A stretch of DNA of 64,000 bases, from assembly GCA_002095305.1 (NCBI GenBank), contig MIEI01000003.1, forward strand, positions 54,011 to 118,010. Direction: 5' to 3'. The DNA is from Pantoea brenneri (GTDB lineage: Bacteria; Pseudomonadota; Gammaproteobacteria; Enterobacterales; Enterobacteriaceae). The notes under the pieces were generated by a model that did not search any database, was not told the DNA's origin, and saw nothing but the letters and a program-made list of their open reading frames with translations. A program made the position numbers and the translations under genes. Below, one piece after another: positions 18,080 to 27,982 of this stretch; within the stretch, counting starts at the first letter, position 1; every line of letters begins with the position of its first letter.

Positions 18080-19042
18080 ATGATCAAAAAAATTGGTGTA
18101 TTGACCAGCGGCGGCGACGCCCCAGGCATGAACGCAGCTATTCGTGGAGTGGTACGTTCCGCGCTGAGTGAAGGACTGGAAGTTTTTGGGATCTATGACG
18201 GTTATCTGGGTTTGTATGAAGATCGCATGATCAACCTCGATCGCTATAGCGTCTCCGATATGATCAACCGCGGCGGCACCTTCCTCGGTTCTGCACGCTT
18301 TCCTGAATTCCGTAATGAAGATGTGCGTCAGGTCGCGATTGAAAACATGAAAAAGCGTGGCATCGATGCGCTGGTGGTTATTGGCGGTGACGGTTCTTAT
18401 ATGGGCGCCAAACGCCTGACTGAGATGGGCTTTCCCTGCATCGGTTTACCCGGCACCATCGATAACGACGTAGCCGGTACCGATTACACCATTGGCTATT
18501 TCACCGCGCTGGAAACCGTGGTCGAGGCGATTGACCGTCTGCGCGATACCTCTTCTTCGCATCAGCGTATTTCGATTGTTGAAGTGATGGGCCGCTATTG
18601 CGGTGACCTGACGCTGGCGGCGGCGATTGCGGGCGGCTGCGAATTTATCGTGTTGCCGGAAATCCCTTACACCCGCGAAGAGCTGGTGGCGGAGATCAAA
18701 GCCGGCATCGCCAAAGGTAAAAAGCACGCTATTGTGGCGATCACCGAACATATCTGCGATATCGACGATCTGGCACGCTTCATCGAAACCGAAACCAAAC
18801 GCGAAACCCGTTCAACCGTGCTGGGTCATATTCAGCGTGGCGGCGCACCCTGTGCTTACGACCGTATTCTGGCGTCACGCATGGGAGCCTACTCCATTGA
18901 ACTGCTGATGCAGGGTTACGGCGGACGTTGCGTCGGCATCCAGAACGAGAAGATGGTGCATCACGACATCATCGACGCGATTGAAAATATGAAGCGTCCG
19001 TTCAAGCGCGACTGGCTGGATACCGCTAAACAGCTTTACTGA
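18080..19042 (+). CDS. pfkA: 6-phosphofructokinase isozyme I
   Basis: Phosphorylates fructose-6-phosphate with ATP, the committed step of glycolysis. The 320 residues equal E. coli PfkA. Motifs include the ATP loop [14 protein letters not shown] at the N-terminus, GGDGSYMGA, the catalytic [16 protein letters not shown] (Asp127 region), and the substrate motif [11 protein letters not shown]. The start [12 protein letters not shown] has AGAGGTTGTC upstream; an in-frame TTG 21 nt earlier is not used by the family. It is monocistronic between fieF and sbp. Confidence 0.98.
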   Translation: MIKKIGVLTSGGDAPGMNAAIRGVVRSALSEGLEVFGIYDGYLGLYEDRMINLDRYSVSDMINRGGTFLGSARFPEFRNEDVRQVAIENMKKRGIDALVVIGGDGSYMGAKRLTEMGFPCIGLPGTIDNDVAGTDYTIGYFTALETVVEAIDRLRDTSSSHQRISIVEVMGRYCGDLTLAAAIAGGCEFIVLPEIPYTREELVAEIKAGIAKGKKHAIVAITEHICDIDDLARFIETETKRETRSTVLGHIQRGGAPCAYDRILASRMGAYSIELLMQGYGGRCVGIQNEKMVHHDIIDAIENMKRPFKRDWLDTAKQLY

Positions 19043-19052
19043 TCCCTTCTGC

Positions 19053-19074
19053 GGGCGTGCAGCACAGCACGCCC
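19053..19074 (+). terminator. Hairpin after pfkA
   Basis: GGGCGTGC and GCACGCCC pair around AGCACA, 10 bp after the pfkA stop. There is no T run, so it is a stable 3' end or a weak or factor-assisted terminator rather than a classic one. Confidence 0.45.
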
Positions 19075-19185
19075 GATCTGCTCGCCTGTATATTCCGCAC
19101 GGTTATAACAGCTTATTTTTAATTCTTTTAGCTCTGTAATGGTTTATGTCACGCTTAGCCCATAACGATATTGGGAGAGTGCGTA

Positions 19186-20175
19186 ATGAACAAGTGGAGT
19201 ATCGGAATTACCCTGTTGCTGGCCTCAACCAGCGTGCTGGCGAAAGACATCCAGTTATTAAACGTTTCCTACGATCCGACACGCGAGTTGTATGAGCAAT
19301 ACAACAAAGCGTTCAGTGCGCACTACAAACAGGAAACCGGCGATAACGTCGTGGTCCGTCAGTCTCATGGCGGTTCCGGTAAGCAGGCTACCTCGGTCAT
19401 CAACGGCATTCGTGCCGATGTGGTCACCCTGGCGTTGCAATCCGACGTAGATGCGATTGCCGAGCGTGGTCGTATCGACAAAAACTGGCTTCAGCGCCTG
19501 CCCGACAACTCCGCACCGTACACCTCGACCATCGTCTTCCTGGTACGCAAAGGCAACCCCAAAGGGATCCATGACTGGAGCGATCTGATCAAGCCGGGCG
19601 TATCGGTGATTACCCCGAACCCGAAAACGTCTGGCGGCGCACGCTGGAACTATCTGGCCGCCTGGGGCTGGGCACTGGATCACAATAACGGCGATCAGGC
19701 TAAAGCGCTGGCCTACGTCCGGGCGCTGTTTAAAAACGTTGAAGTGCAGGATTCCGGCGCGCGTGGCGCAACCAATACCTTTGTTGAGCGCGGTATCGGT
19801 GATGTGCTGATCGCCTGGGAAAACGAAGCGTATCTGGCGGTTAACAAGCTGGGTAAAGACAAGTTCGAGATTGTTACGCCGAGTGAATCTATTCTGGCCG
19901 AACCCACCGTATCGGTAGTCGACAAAGTGGTGGATGAGAAGGGCACTCGCAAGGTGGCGGATGCGTACCTCAAATATCTCTACTCGCCAGAAGGCCAGAC
20001 CATCGCTGCGCAGAACTACTATCGCCCGCGTGATGCTGAAGTAGCGAAAAAATTCGCCAGCACCTTTGCGCCAGTGAAGCTGTTTACCATTCAGGATAAA
20101 TTTGGCGGCTGGACCCAGGCACAAAAAGCGCACTTCGCCGATGGCGGCAGCTACGACCAGGTAATGAAACCGTAA
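19186..20175 (+). CDS. sbp: Periplasmic sulfate-binding protein
   Basis: Binds sulfate in the periplasm and delivers it to the CysUWA ABC importer. The protein has 329 residues, as in E. coli. The signal sequence [19 protein letters not shown] is cleaved before [17 protein letters not shown]. Family motifs [13 protein letters not shown] and [16 protein letters not shown] (sulfate-contacting loops) are present. The start is the ATG preceded by GGGAGAG; a start 15 nt earlier is poorer. E. coli sbp is under CysB; no site was called here by eye. Confidence 0.97.
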   Translation: MNKWSIGITLLLASTSVLAKDIQLLNVSYDPTRELYEQYNKAFSAHYKQETGDNVVVRQSHGGSGKQATSVINGIRADVVTLALQSDVDAIAERGRIDKNWLQRLPDNSAPYTSTIVFLVRKGNPKGIHDWSDLIKPGVSVITPNPKTSGGARWNYLAAWGWALDHNNGDQAKALAYVRALFKNVEVQDSGARGATNTFVERGIGDVLIAWENEAYLAVNKLGKDKFEIVTPSESILAEPTVSVVDKVVDEKGTRKVADAYLKYLYSPEGQTIAAQNYYRPRDAEVAKKFASTFAPVKLFTIQDKFGGWTQAQKAHFADGGSYDQVMKP

Positions 20176-20179
20176 TCGG

Positions 20180-20208
20180 GTGCGGCCAGCGCGCCCTGCG
20201 CTGGCCGC
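20180..20208 (+). terminator. Strong hairpin after sbp
   Basis: An 11-bp perfect GC-rich stem, GCGGCCAGCGC/GCGCTGGCCGC, with a 5-nt loop, 7 bp after the sbp stop. Only a CT-rich tail follows, so termination is likely but not of classic form. Confidence 0.5.
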
Positions 20209-20323
20209 GTCTCTGTGCTCTCCCGTTCATCGCCATTTGCTGGCCCGCCCAAACAATTCTCCGTGACATTAGCGTATCGCCAGGCGAGGATGCAGGCTGC
20301 TGAATCCCACAGGAAGCATTGTT

Positions 20324-21097
20324 ATGCGGCCACGTCGTCGCGCAGTCGGTCTGATTGCGTTTCTGCTGATACTGGTGATTGCGGGCATGCTGGCCGCCGC
20401 CCTTCATTTCAAAAAAAACGCCGATGCGCTGTGGCAAATCGTCAGCGAAAAGTGCTTGCCCAATCAGCTGCGGCATGGCGAGCCGGCTCCCTGCCAGCGG
20501 GTTGATCTGCAGCATCGCTACGCCACGCTGAAAGATATTCACGGCCCGCTGCAATATCTGCTGATCCCGCTCGATAAAATTACTGGCATTGAAAGCCCGC
20601 AGCTGTTGAAGACCACCACGCCCAACTATTTTGCTTTCGCCTGGCATGAACGCCAGTTACTGGCGCAACGGCGCGGCTCACCGATCGACGATCGGGTGCT
20701 TTCGCTGGCGATCAACGCACAGTACGGCCGCACCCAGAACCAGCTCCATATTCATCTCTCCTGTTTACGGCCGGATGTGCGTCAGCAGCTTGATCAGCTG
20801 ATGCCGCAGCTTACGGCGCGGTGGCAGGCGACCACGCTGCGCAATCATCGCTACTGGCTGCGCACGCTGACGCCCGCAGAGCTGGCACAGCAAAGCGTTT
20901 TCATCCGTCTGGCGGATGAGGTGCCACAGGCACGTACGGCGATGGGAAAATATGGTCTGGCGCTGGCGGGTTTATCTGACGGACGGCTGGTGTTGATGGC
21001 GATTGAGCGTAACTGGCTGCTGCTGAACCGTGGTTCAGCGGAAGAGGTGCAGGATCATCGCTGTCAGCTGATCTCGCCAATAAAAAAGGCGGCTTAA
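20324..21097 (+). CDS. cdh: CDP-diacylglycerol pyrophosphatase
   Basis: Hydrolyses CDP-diacylglycerol to phosphatidate and CMP. The protein has 257 residues (E. coli 251). An N-terminal uncleaved membrane anchor (about residues 9-27, GLIAFLLILVIAGMLAAAL) is followed by the Cdh domain. The HIT-like catalytic histidines lie in QNQLHIHLSCL near the middle. It lies between sbp and tpiA as in E. coli. Its stop codon sits inside the loop of the terminator that serves tpiA. Confidence 0.93.
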   Translation: MRPRRRAVGLIAFLLILVIAGMLAAALHFKKNADALWQIVSEKCLPNQLRHGEPAPCQRVDLQHRYATLKDIHGPLQYLLIPLDKITGIESPQLLKTTTPNYFAFAWHERQLLAQRRGSPIDDRVLSLAINAQYGRTQNQLHIHLSCLRPDVRQQLDQLMPQLTARWQATTLRNHRYWLRTLTPAELAQQSVFIRLADEVPQARTAMGKYGLALAGLSDGRLVLMAIERNWLLLNRGSAEEVQDHRCQLISPIKKAA

Positions 21098-21108
21098 TTA
21101 GCCGCCTT
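21083..21108 (-). terminator. Terminator of tpiA, overlapping the cdh stop codon
   Basis: AAGGCGGCT (21086-21094) pairs with AGCCGCCTT (21100-21108) around TAATT. On the minus strand it ends in a T run (the A run at 21082-21087). It may act in both directions, although the T run favours leftward tpiA transcripts. The cdh stop TAA lies in the loop. Confidence 0.8.
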
Positions 21109-21126
21109 CAGGGTGCGCATTAGCGT

Positions 21127-21894
21127 TTAGGCATTTTTCGCCGCTGCTGCCGCTTTAACAATCACGGCAAACGCATCGGCTTTCAGTGACGCACCGCCAA
21201 CCAGCGCGCCATCAATGTCGGGCTGGGTAAACAGCTCAGCAGCATTTTTATCGTTGACCGAACCGCCGTACTGAATGATGACCTGTTCAGCGATCGCCGC
21301 ATCTTTCTTCGCGATATGATCACGAATAAATTTATGCACCGCCTGCGCCTGCGCAGGGGTCGCTGATTTACCGGTACCGATAGCCCAGACTGGCTCGTAA
21401 GCGATGACCGCGTCTTTAAACGCTTCGGCGCCCTGCGTTTCCAGCACGGCATCCAGCTGACGCGCGCAGACTTCTTCGGTTTTACCCGCTTCGTTTTCTG
21501 CTTCGGTTTCGCCAATGCACAGCACCGGTACCAGACCCACTGACTTCAGCACTGCGTATTTCTTCGCAATGAATTCGTCGCTTTCTTTATGGTAGGTGCG
21601 GCGTTCGGAGTGACCGATGATGATGTATTTCGCACCGATATCTTTCAGCATCTCGGCAGAAACTTCACCGGTGAAGGCGCCAGACAGGTTAACGTCTACG
21701 TTCTGCGCACCCAGTGCGATGTGGCTACCAGAGATGGCATGTTTCGCCTGCTCGAGATAGACGGTTGGCGGTGCAATGGCAACGCCACACCCATCAACGC
21801 CGGACAGTTCCTTGCGCAGACCGTCGATCAGTTCGGCTGTCATCTGCTTGCTGCCATTCAACTTCCAGTTACCCATAACCAGTGGATGTCGCAT
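21127..21894 (-). CDS. tpiA: Triosephosphate isomerase
   Basis: Interconverts dihydroxyacetone phosphate and glyceraldehyde-3-phosphate. The 255 residues equal E. coli. Catalytic residues are visible: Lys in GNWKLNGS near residue 11, His in [12 protein letters not shown] near 95, and Glu in [16 protein letters not shown] near 167. The C-terminal phosphate loop is ALVGGASLK. The frame is open 26 codons upstream, but [10 protein letters not shown] is the conserved start with GGAGGATAG before it. Confidence 0.98.
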   Translation of the reverse strand: MRHPLVMGNWKLNGSKQMTAELIDGLRKELSGVDGCGVAIAPPTVYLEQAKHAISGSHIALGAQNVDVNLSGAFTGEVSAEMLKDIGAKYIIIGHSERRTYHKESDEFIAKKYAVLKSVGLVPVLCIGETEAENEAGKTEEVCARQLDAVLETQGAEAFKDAVIAYEPVWAIGTGKSATPAQAQAVHKFIRDHIAKKDAAIAEQVIIQYGGSVNDKNAAELFTQPDIDGALVGGASLKADAFAVIVKAAAAAKNA

Positions 21895-22014
21895 TCTATC
21901 CTCCGCATAACGCGATACATGAAAAATCACTGCCAGCTGGCAGCGTTGTCTGCCAGACAGTATAGAGATCAAATGTGGCGATGGCTTTGCTTTTCGTCAT
22001 TTTTGCCCACATCA

Positions 22015-22605
22015 TCAGGGGGTCGCGAGCGCCAGTTTGACCGGTTCAATCGCAAAGGTTAATCCCTTGTCGCCATTGTCAGCCACCACAAAACGCAACG
22101 CGCCTTCGACGTGAGCATAGTAGGGCGATCCCTTACCTTCTTTCAGCAATCCATCCAGCTTTTTACGCCCCTCTTCAGCGCTTAAACCCGGGACGAAGAA
22201 GCGCAGCGAAGCGGTCATATAGGCCAGCGCTTTCTCCTGTGACGCACTCTGATCCGGACCGGGCAGCGGCAGCCAGGTAATCTGCAGCGTTTTGATTTTG
22301 CCGGTTCCCGGCTCCAGCGCCGTCGAGGCATACAGGGTTTCGTTAATCTTGCTGGCGGCGCGCGTCAGGTTGCTTTTGTCACCGCGATTATCGATGGCGC
22401 GATACTCCAGCAGCGGCAATGCCGGGTTAGCCAGATTGTACTTTTCGCGAAACTGGCCGATCGTCATATCAAAGGTGGGCGCACCCGCCAGCAGATAAGG
22501 CGCAGCGGGCAGCGCGTCGGCCCGATCCTGCGGTTGCGGATCGGCGGCAAATGCCGGAACCGTCAGCGCAAGCGATAACAGCAGTGCGCCAGGCAAATTC
22601 TTCAT
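22015..22605 (-). CDS. yiiQ: Conserved exported protein YiiQ (DUF1454)
   Basis: A 196-residue protein of unknown function. The start MKNLPGALLLSLALTVPAFA is a clear signal peptide, with cleavage likely before ADPQ. The mature part matches DUF1454/YiiQ by conserved stretches such as APTFDMTIGQFREKYNLANP and LPLLEYRAIDN. A start 33 nt upstream is in frame but would put 11 residues before the signal peptide. It lies between tpiA and the divergent yiiR, as in E. coli. A periplasmic location is inferred. Confidence 0.88.
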   Translation of the reverse strand: MKNLPGALLLSLALTVPAFAADPQPQDRADALPAAPYLLAGAPTFDMTIGQFREKYNLANPALPLLEYRAIDNRGDKSNLTRAASKINETLYASTALEPGTGKIKTLQITWLPLPGPDQSASQEKALAYMTASLRFFVPGLSAEEGRKKLDGLLKEGKGSPYYAHVEGALRFVVADNGDKGLTFAIEPVKLALATP

Positions 22606-22705
22606 TTTGTCGACCCTAACCAGTAAACTCAGGCCCAAATTAGAACGGTTTTTATCCGCGAGGTCAAAAGCGCGGCGGCTTTAATTTCTGCTGGGACAAT
22701 AATGC

Positions 22706-23140
22706 ATGACGTTACAACAATGGTGTTTTTCTTATCGTGGCCGGCTGGGGCGACGTGACTTCTGGATCTGGCAGGCGGTCTGGCTGTTGACGACCACCTT
22801 ATTATTCGTTTTAGCGGCGAATGAGTGGCTGGATACGCAAATGGCCGCATTCGGCGTGGTATGCCTGCTGTGGCCCGCCAGCGCGGTGCTGGTAAAGCGT
22901 CTGCACGATCGTAATCGTCGCGGCTACTGGGGATTTTTACTGATTGCAGCCTGGCTGTTGGTGGCGGGAAACTGGAGCATGTTAGACGGCATCCTGCCGT
23001 GGCTGGTGGGACGGGCCATTCCATTTGTGATACTGGCTGGACTGCTACTCGTTCTCGGCGTGTTTCGCGGCACCCCCGGCGATAACCGGTTTGGTGCCGC
23101 GGCGCAGCCTGTGCGTTACTGGCAGGCGGCTCACCAGTAA
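22706..23140 (+). CDS. yiiR: Inner-membrane protein YiiR (DUF805)
   Basis: A 144-residue membrane protein with the DUF805 start YRGRLGRRDFWIW and about four hydrophobic segments. The conserved VKRLHDRNRRGYWGFLL sits between segments two and three. The function is unknown. Its 3' end overlaps the convergent fpr by 10 bp. In E. coli yiiS and uspD lie between yiiR and fpr; both are absent here. Confidence 0.87.
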   Translation: MTLQQWCFSYRGRLGRRDFWIWQAVWLLTTTLLFVLAANEWLDTQMAAFGVVCLLWPASAVLVKRLHDRNRRGYWGFLLIAAWLLVAGNWSMLDGILPWLVGRAIPFVILAGLLLVLGVFRGTPGDNRFGAAAQPVRYWQAAHQ

Positions 23141-23877
23141 TGTTCGCTGGTGATGTGGCCCGGTTTGCGTTTCAGGTGTTTGCGCATCTCGCGCGTCTCC
23201 TTAAGCAATTGCTGGGTATCACGCACCATCTGTGGGTTGCCGCACAGCATTACGTGGCTGCTGTCGGCATCGAGCGGTAATCCTACTGCGCGTTCCAGTT
23301 CGCCATTTTCAATCAGCGCAGGCACCCGGCCGGTGAGTGAACCGGCGATCTGTTCGCGGCTGACTACCGTCTGGATATGCAGCTTGCCGTGATAAACCTG
23401 CTGTAACTGCTGCATCAGCGGCAAAAAACTCAGGTCAGCAGCGTAACGCGCCGCATGAACCAGCACGATATTTTCAAACCGGTCCAGACCTTCGCCCTGC
23501 TGGAGCATAGAAAGATAAGGACCGATGGCGGTGCCGGTCGCCAGCATCCACAAGGTCCGGCAGTCCGGTACCTCATCCAGCACAAAGAAACCGGCCGCCT
23601 CTTTGGTCACCATTACCTGATCGCCAGGACGCAGCGCGTGTAAATGCGGGCTGAGCTTGCCGTCCGGAACGGTGACCAGATAGAACTCCAGCAGGTCATC
23701 TTTAGGCGCATTGACGTAGGAGTAAGCACGCTGGACACGTTCGCCATCAATTTCTAACGCCAGCTTGGCAAACTGGCCGGCGATAAACGGATCGACTGGC
23801 GCCTGAACCCGAAGGCTGAACAGCGCATCCGTCCAGTTTTTAACTTCCTTCACTTGAGCATTGACCCACTCGGCCAT
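23131..23877 (-). CDS. fpr: Flavodoxin/ferredoxin-NADP+ reductase
   Basis: FAD enzyme that passes electrons from NADPH to flavodoxin or ferredoxin. The 248 residues equal E. coli. FAD-binding RAYSYVN is near residue 50, the NADPH domain begins LWMLATGTAIGPYLS, and the C-terminus REHYW-like EHYW is conserved (ends TSEHYW). The start MAEWVNAQV has GGGAG 5 nt upstream; a GTG two codons earlier is possible. E. coli fpr belongs to the SoxRS regulon, but no soxbox was confirmed by eye here. It is divergent from emrD across 273 bp. Confidence 0.96.
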   Translation of the reverse strand: MAEWVNAQVKEVKNWTDALFSLRVQAPVDPFIAGQFAKLALEIDGERVQRAYSYVNAPKDDLLEFYLVTVPDGKLSPHLHALRPGDQVMVTKEAAGFFVLDEVPDCRTLWMLATGTAIGPYLSMLQQGEGLDRFENIVLVHAARYAADLSFLPLMQQLQQVYHGKLHIQTVVSREQIAGSLTGRVPALIENGELERAVGLPLDADSSHVMLCGNPQMVRDTQQLLKETREMRKHLKRKPGHITSEHYW

Positions 23878-24150
23878 AATCACTCCCTGGTTGTTGATTA
23901 TTCAGGCAGATGGCTATTTTCGCGACTGTGCCGCGAGATTGCTACCCTGCGTCCGGACAAAGGCTCTAATCGACAAACTGTTGCGTTACCTTTACAAGCT
24001 GGTGCATAAACTTGACGGGCGCAAGTCCGACCCTTTTTCGCTGCCTCTCGCTTTGTCATTTAATCCTGATATTTTTCACGCCATAACGAAACACTCAGCT
24101 GGTTAACGGCTGTTTTAACCTCTTTTCTCAGACAGATATGTTACTCAATC

Positions 24151-25344
24151 ATGATGAATAAACTGGAAAATCGCCGCTTGCTGGTGATGCTGATTGTGCT
24201 GGTGGCAGTCGGGCAGATGGCGCAGACCATCTATGTACCGGCGATGGCCGCCATGGCTGACGCGCTAAACATACGCGATGGTGCGCTGCAACGGGTGATG
24301 GCAGCCTATCTGATGACCTACGGTGGATCGCAGCTGATCTACGGTCCCCTGTCGGACAGTGTCGGACGCCGGCCGGTGATCCTGGCGGGCATGATGATCT
24401 TTATGATCGGCGCGATCACCGCATTGATGGCCACGTCGCTTAATATGCTGGTGCTTGGCAGCGCGGTGCAGGGACTGGGAACCGGCGTAGCGGGCGTAAT
24501 GGCCCGTACCATGCCGCGCGATCTCTACGAGGGACACGCGCTACGCCGGGCCAACAGCCTGCTTAATATGGGGATTCTGGTCAGCCCGCTGCTGGCACCG
24601 GTGATTGGCGCTCTGCTGACTCAGCTGTTTGGCTGGCATGCCTGTTTCGCCTTCCTGCTGCTGCTCTGCCTGGCCGTCACCGCCTCTATGGCGCGCTGGC
24701 TGCCGGAAACCCGTCCCTACAGTGCGGAAGTCACGCCGTTCTTTAAGCGCTATGTCCGTTTGCTGAGTGACGCCAATTTCGTTCGCTATATTGTGCTGCT
24801 GATTGGCGCGCTGGCGGGGATTGCGGTGTTTGAGTCGAGCTGTGGCGTACTGCTGGGCGGCGTGCTCGGCCTGAACAGCCTGACCGTCAGCATTCTGTTT
24901 ATCCTGCCGATTCCGGCGGCCTTTTTTGGTGCCTGGTTCGCCGGACGCGAGCAGGGCTCCTGGCACAGCCTGATGTGGTGGGGCGTTAATAGCTGCCTGT
25001 TGGCTGGAGTGCTGATGTGGGTGCCGGCCTGGTTTGGCGTGATGAATATCTGGACGCTGCTGGTGCCGGCGGCGCTGTTTTTCTTTGGTGCCGGCATGCT
25101 GTTCCCGCTGGCAACCTCGGGCGCAATGGAACCTTACGCCTGGCTGGCTGGCAGCGCGGGCGCACTGATTGGCGGGATGCAGAATCTCGGATCCGGTCTG
25201 GTGGCGTGGCTGTCGGCGCTGATGCCGCAGCACGATCAGTTCAGCCTCGGAATGCTGATGTTCTTGACTGCGCTGGTGATGCTGCTGTGTTGGTTGCCGC
25301 TCTCACGTCAGCCGGAGCGCGGCAACCAGCCGGTTACAGGATAA
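24151..25344 (+). CDS. emrD: Multidrug efflux MFS transporter EmrD
   Basis: A 397-residue major-facilitator drug:H+ antiporter of the DHA1 group (E. coli EmrD 394), with 12 predicted membrane helices. Motif A is LIYGPLSDSVGRRPVIL after TM2, and the DHA1 motif C region is LLNMGILVSPLLAPVIGALL. There are two adjacent ATGs; either may be used. In E. coli emrD is at another location, so its place between fpr and glpX is a local difference. The 3' end overlaps the convergent glpX by 11 bp. Confidence 0.93.
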   Translation: MMNKLENRRLLVMLIVLVAVGQMAQTIYVPAMAAMADALNIRDGALQRVMAAYLMTYGGSQLIYGPLSDSVGRRPVILAGMMIFMIGAITALMATSLNMLVLGSAVQGLGTGVAGVMARTMPRDLYEGHALRRANSLLNMGILVSPLLAPVIGALLTQLFGWHACFAFLLLLCLAVTASMARWLPETRPYSAEVTPFFKRYVRLLSDANFVRYIVLLIGALAGIAVFESSCGVLLGGVLGLNSLTVSILFILPIPAAFFGAWFAGREQGSWHSLMWWGVNSCLLAGVLMWVPAWFGVMNIWTLLVPAALFFFGAGMLFPLATSGAMEPYAWLAGSAGALIGGMQNLGSGLVAWLSALMPQHDQFSLGMLMFLTALVMLLCWLPLSRQPERGNQPVTG

Positions 25345-26344
25345 ACGGATGGAGCGCCGGATCTTTACGGTCGAGGTAGTGAATCGACTGGATGCGGCGA
25401 ATGGTGCGTGACTTACCGCGAATCAGCAGGGTTTCACTGGTGGCGATATTGCCCTGACGCGTGATGCCCTTCAGCAGGTCGCCGCTGGTAATGCCGGTGG
25501 CGGCAAACACCACATTGTCGTTGCGCGCCATCTCATCCAGCGGCAGCACTTTACCCGCTTCAATACCCATCTCAGCACAGCGCTGTAGCTCCTGTTCGCC
25601 CAGCCGCCGGTTCTCTTCGCTGTCACCTTTAACCTGATGACGCGGCAGTAACCGGCCCTGCATATCGCCGTCCAGCGCGCGGATCACCGCCGCTGAAACC
25701 ACCCCTTCCGGTGCGCCGCCGATGCCATACATCACATCCACTTCGCTGTCCGGCATGCAGGTCAGGATTGAGGCCGCGACGTCGCCATCCGGGAAGGTAA
25801 ATACCCGCACGCCAAGCTGTTGCAGCTCGCTGATGACCGCGTCATGGCGCGGCTTCGCCAGAATCGACACGGTTAACTGTGCCAGCGGTTTATTCATCGC
25901 CGCGGCAATATTTCGCAGGTTAGTTTCCAGCGGCAGGTCGAGATTGATCTGCCCACGCGCAGCCGGACCCACAATCAGCTTTTCCATGTACATATCGGGT
26001 GCATGAAGAAAGCTGCCCTTGTCGCCGACGGCCATTACCGCCAAAGCGTTTGCCTGGCCGAGGGCGGTCATCCGGGTGCCCTCGATCGGATCGACCGCGA
26101 TATCGACCGCATCGCCGCGCCCGGTACCGACTTTCTCACCGATGTAGAGCATCGGCGCTTCATCGATTTCGCCTTCACCGATCACAATCTGACCGTCGAT
26201 TTCAATCGAGTTCAGTACGTGGCGCATAGCATGGACAGCGGCACCGTCGGCCGCATTTTTGTCGCCGCGTCCTAACCAGTGATAGCCTGCCAGCGCGGCA
26301 GCCTCGGTTACGCGGGAAAATTCAATCGCAAGTTCTCGTTTCAT
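25334..26344 (-). CDS. glpX: Fructose-1,6-bisphosphatase class II
   Basis: Dephosphorylates fructose-1,6-bisphosphate in gluconeogenesis, here from glycerol. The 336 residues equal E. coli. Metal and substrate motifs are GEGEIDEAPMLYIGEKVGTG and DIAVDPIEGT near residues 57-90, then GIGGAPEGVVSAAVIR. The frame is open 26 codons upstream, but MKRELAIEFSRV is the family start. It is the third gene of glpF-glpK-glpX, although a terminator separates it from glpK. Confidence 0.97.
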   Translation of the reverse strand: MKRELAIEFSRVTEAAALAGYHWLGRGDKNAADGAAVHAMRHVLNSIEIDGQIVIGEGEIDEAPMLYIGEKVGTGRGDAVDIAVDPIEGTRMTALGQANALAVMAVGDKGSFLHAPDMYMEKLIVGPAARGQINLDLPLETNLRNIAAAMNKPLAQLTVSILAKPRHDAVISELQQLGVRVFTFPDGDVAASILTCMPDSEVDVMYGIGGAPEGVVSAAVIRALDGDMQGRLLPRHQVKGDSEENRRLGEQELQRCAEMGIEAGKVLPLDEMARNDNVVFAATGITSGDLLKGITRQGNIATSETLLIRGKSRTIRRIQSIHYLDRKDPALHPFIL

Positions 26345-26401
26345 GGCATCTACCTGACAAAAAACAGGCAGGCAGTGTAACACAGCGGGGGAGAGCGGCG
26401 G

Positions 26402-26433
26402 GGAAAAGGCCCGCGACAGCAACGGTCGCGGGC
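26402..26433 (-). terminator. Terminator between glpK and glpX
   Basis: On the minus strand GCCCGCGAC pairs with GTCGCGGGC around a 7-nt loop, followed by CTTTTCC. It lies 8 bp after the glpK stop and about 60 bp before the glpX start, so it probably lowers glpX expression within glpFKX. Confidence 0.75.
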
Positions 26434-26440
26434 GTTGATC

Positions 26441-27952
26441 TTATTCTTGATCTTCCCATGCCTGAGCACGGGCGACGGCTTTCTTCCAGCCGGCATAACG
26501 GAAGTTACGCTCGGTGGTTTCCAGGCTTGGACGGAACTCACGTTCAATCACCGCTTTAGAGCGGACTTCATCCAGATCCTGCCAGAAGCCGACTGCCAGA
26601 CCTGCCAGGTAGGCAGAGCCCAGCGCCGTGACTTCACGCACTTCCGGGCGCTCAACGCGGGTGCCGAGAATGTCAGACTGGAACTGCATCAGGAAGTTGT
26701 TGGCGACCGCACCGCCATCCACACGCAGCGCCTGCAGACGGGTGTTGGCATCGTTCTGCATCGCTTCCAGCACATCGCGGGTCTGATAGGCGATAGACTC
26801 CAGCGTCGCACGGATGATGTGGTTGGCATTGGCGCCACGCGTCAGGCCGAAGATGGCACCGCGGGCATACGGGTCCCAGTAAGGCGCGCCCAGGCCGGTA
26901 AAGGCCGGGACCATGTAAACGCCGTTGGTATCTTTCACCTTCATGGCGAAGTATTCAGAGTCAGCCGCATCGCTGATCAGCTTCATCTCATCACGCAGCC
27001 ACTGAATGGAGGCACCACCGATAAACACTGCGCCTTCCAGCGCATAGTTCACTTCACCGCGTGGACCGCAGGCGATGGTGGTCAGCAGGCCGTGCGTGGA
27101 GGTGACCGCTTCGGTGCCGGTGTTCATCAGCATAAAGCAGCCGGTACCGTAGGTGTTTTTCGCCATGCCAGGCTGAACGCACAGCTGGCCATACAGCGCG
27201 GCCTGCTGGTCACCGGCAATCCCGGCGATAGGAATACGCGTACCGCCTTTACCCCCGATGTTGGTCTGGCCGTAAACTTCTGACGATGATTTCACTTCCG
27301 GCAGCATTTCACGCGGGATATCCAGGATATCCAGCATGCGCTGATCCCACTCCAGCTTGTGGATATTGAACATCATGGTACGTGAGGCGTTGGTGTAATC
27401 GGTGATATGCACCCGACCCTGCGTCATTTTCCATACCAGCCAGGTATCAACGGTACCGAACAGCAGCTCGCCACGTTTTGCACGCTCACGCGCGCCTTCC
27501 ACATGGTCGAGGATCCACTTCACTTTGGTGCCGGAGAAGTACGGGTTAATCACCAGGCCGGTGGTGTGCTGGATATACTCTTCCAGCCCCTCTTTCTTCA
27601 GCTTGTGGCAATAATCAGCGGTACGTGGATCCTGCCAGACGATGGCGTTATAGATTGGCTTGCCGGTCTCTTTGTCCCAGACGATGGCGGTTTCACGCTG
27701 GTTGGTGATACCAATGGCTGCGATCTCATCAGAGCGAATGTCGGCGTGCGCCAGCACTTCAACCAGCGTCGAGCTTTGTGACGCCCAGATATCCATCGGG
27801 TCATGCTCAACCCAGCCTGCTTTCGGGTAGATTTGGGTAAATTCACGCTGCGATACCGCTACAATGTTGGCGTCGTGATCGAGGATCACCGCACGTGAAC
27901 TGGTTGTGCCCTGATCGAGCGCGACAATATATTTTTTATCGGTGGTAGTCAT
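26441..27952 (-). CDS. glpK: Glycerol kinase
   Basis: Phosphorylates glycerol to sn-glycerol-3-phosphate at the inner membrane face. It is a 503-residue FGGY kinase (E. coli 502). The ATP-binding [13 protein letters not shown] starts near residue 11. The FGGY signatures are visible as [12 protein letters not shown] and [18 protein letters not shown]. The C-terminus is [12 protein letters not shown]. It lies 30 bp downstream of glpF. In the family it is inhibited by fructose-1,6-bisphosphate and EIIA-Glc. Confidence 0.98.
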   Translation of the reverse strand: MTTTDKKYIVALDQGTTSSRAVILDHDANIVAVSQREFTQIYPKAGWVEHDPMDIWASQSSTLVEVLAHADIRSDEIAAIGITNQRETAIVWDKETGKPIYNAIVWQDPRTADYCHKLKKEGLEEYIQHTTGLVINPYFSGTKVKWILDHVEGARERAKRGELLFGTVDTWLVWKMTQGRVHITDYTNASRTMMFNIHKLEWDQRMLDILDIPREMLPEVKSSSEVYGQTNIGGKGGTRIPIAGIAGDQQAALYGQLCVQPGMAKNTYGTGCFMLMNTGTEAVTSTHGLLTTIACGPRGEVNYALEGAVFIGGASIQWLRDEMKLISDAADSEYFAMKVKDTNGVYMVPAFTGLGAPYWDPYARGAIFGLTRGANANHIIRATLESIAYQTRDVLEAMQNDANTRLQALRVDGGAVANNFLMQFQSDILGTRVERPEVREVTALGSAYLAGLAVGFWQDLDEVRSKAVIEREFRPSLETTERNFRYAGWKKAVARAQAWEDQE

Positions 27953-27982
27953 AAATTCTGTCCTGATGATAAAAGGTGAAAC

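Noticed and set aside
24541..25233. 230-codon minus-strand frame opposite emrD
   Set aside because: Composition (Gln, His, Arg, Ala repeats) is the mirror of a membrane-protein gene; no start signal.
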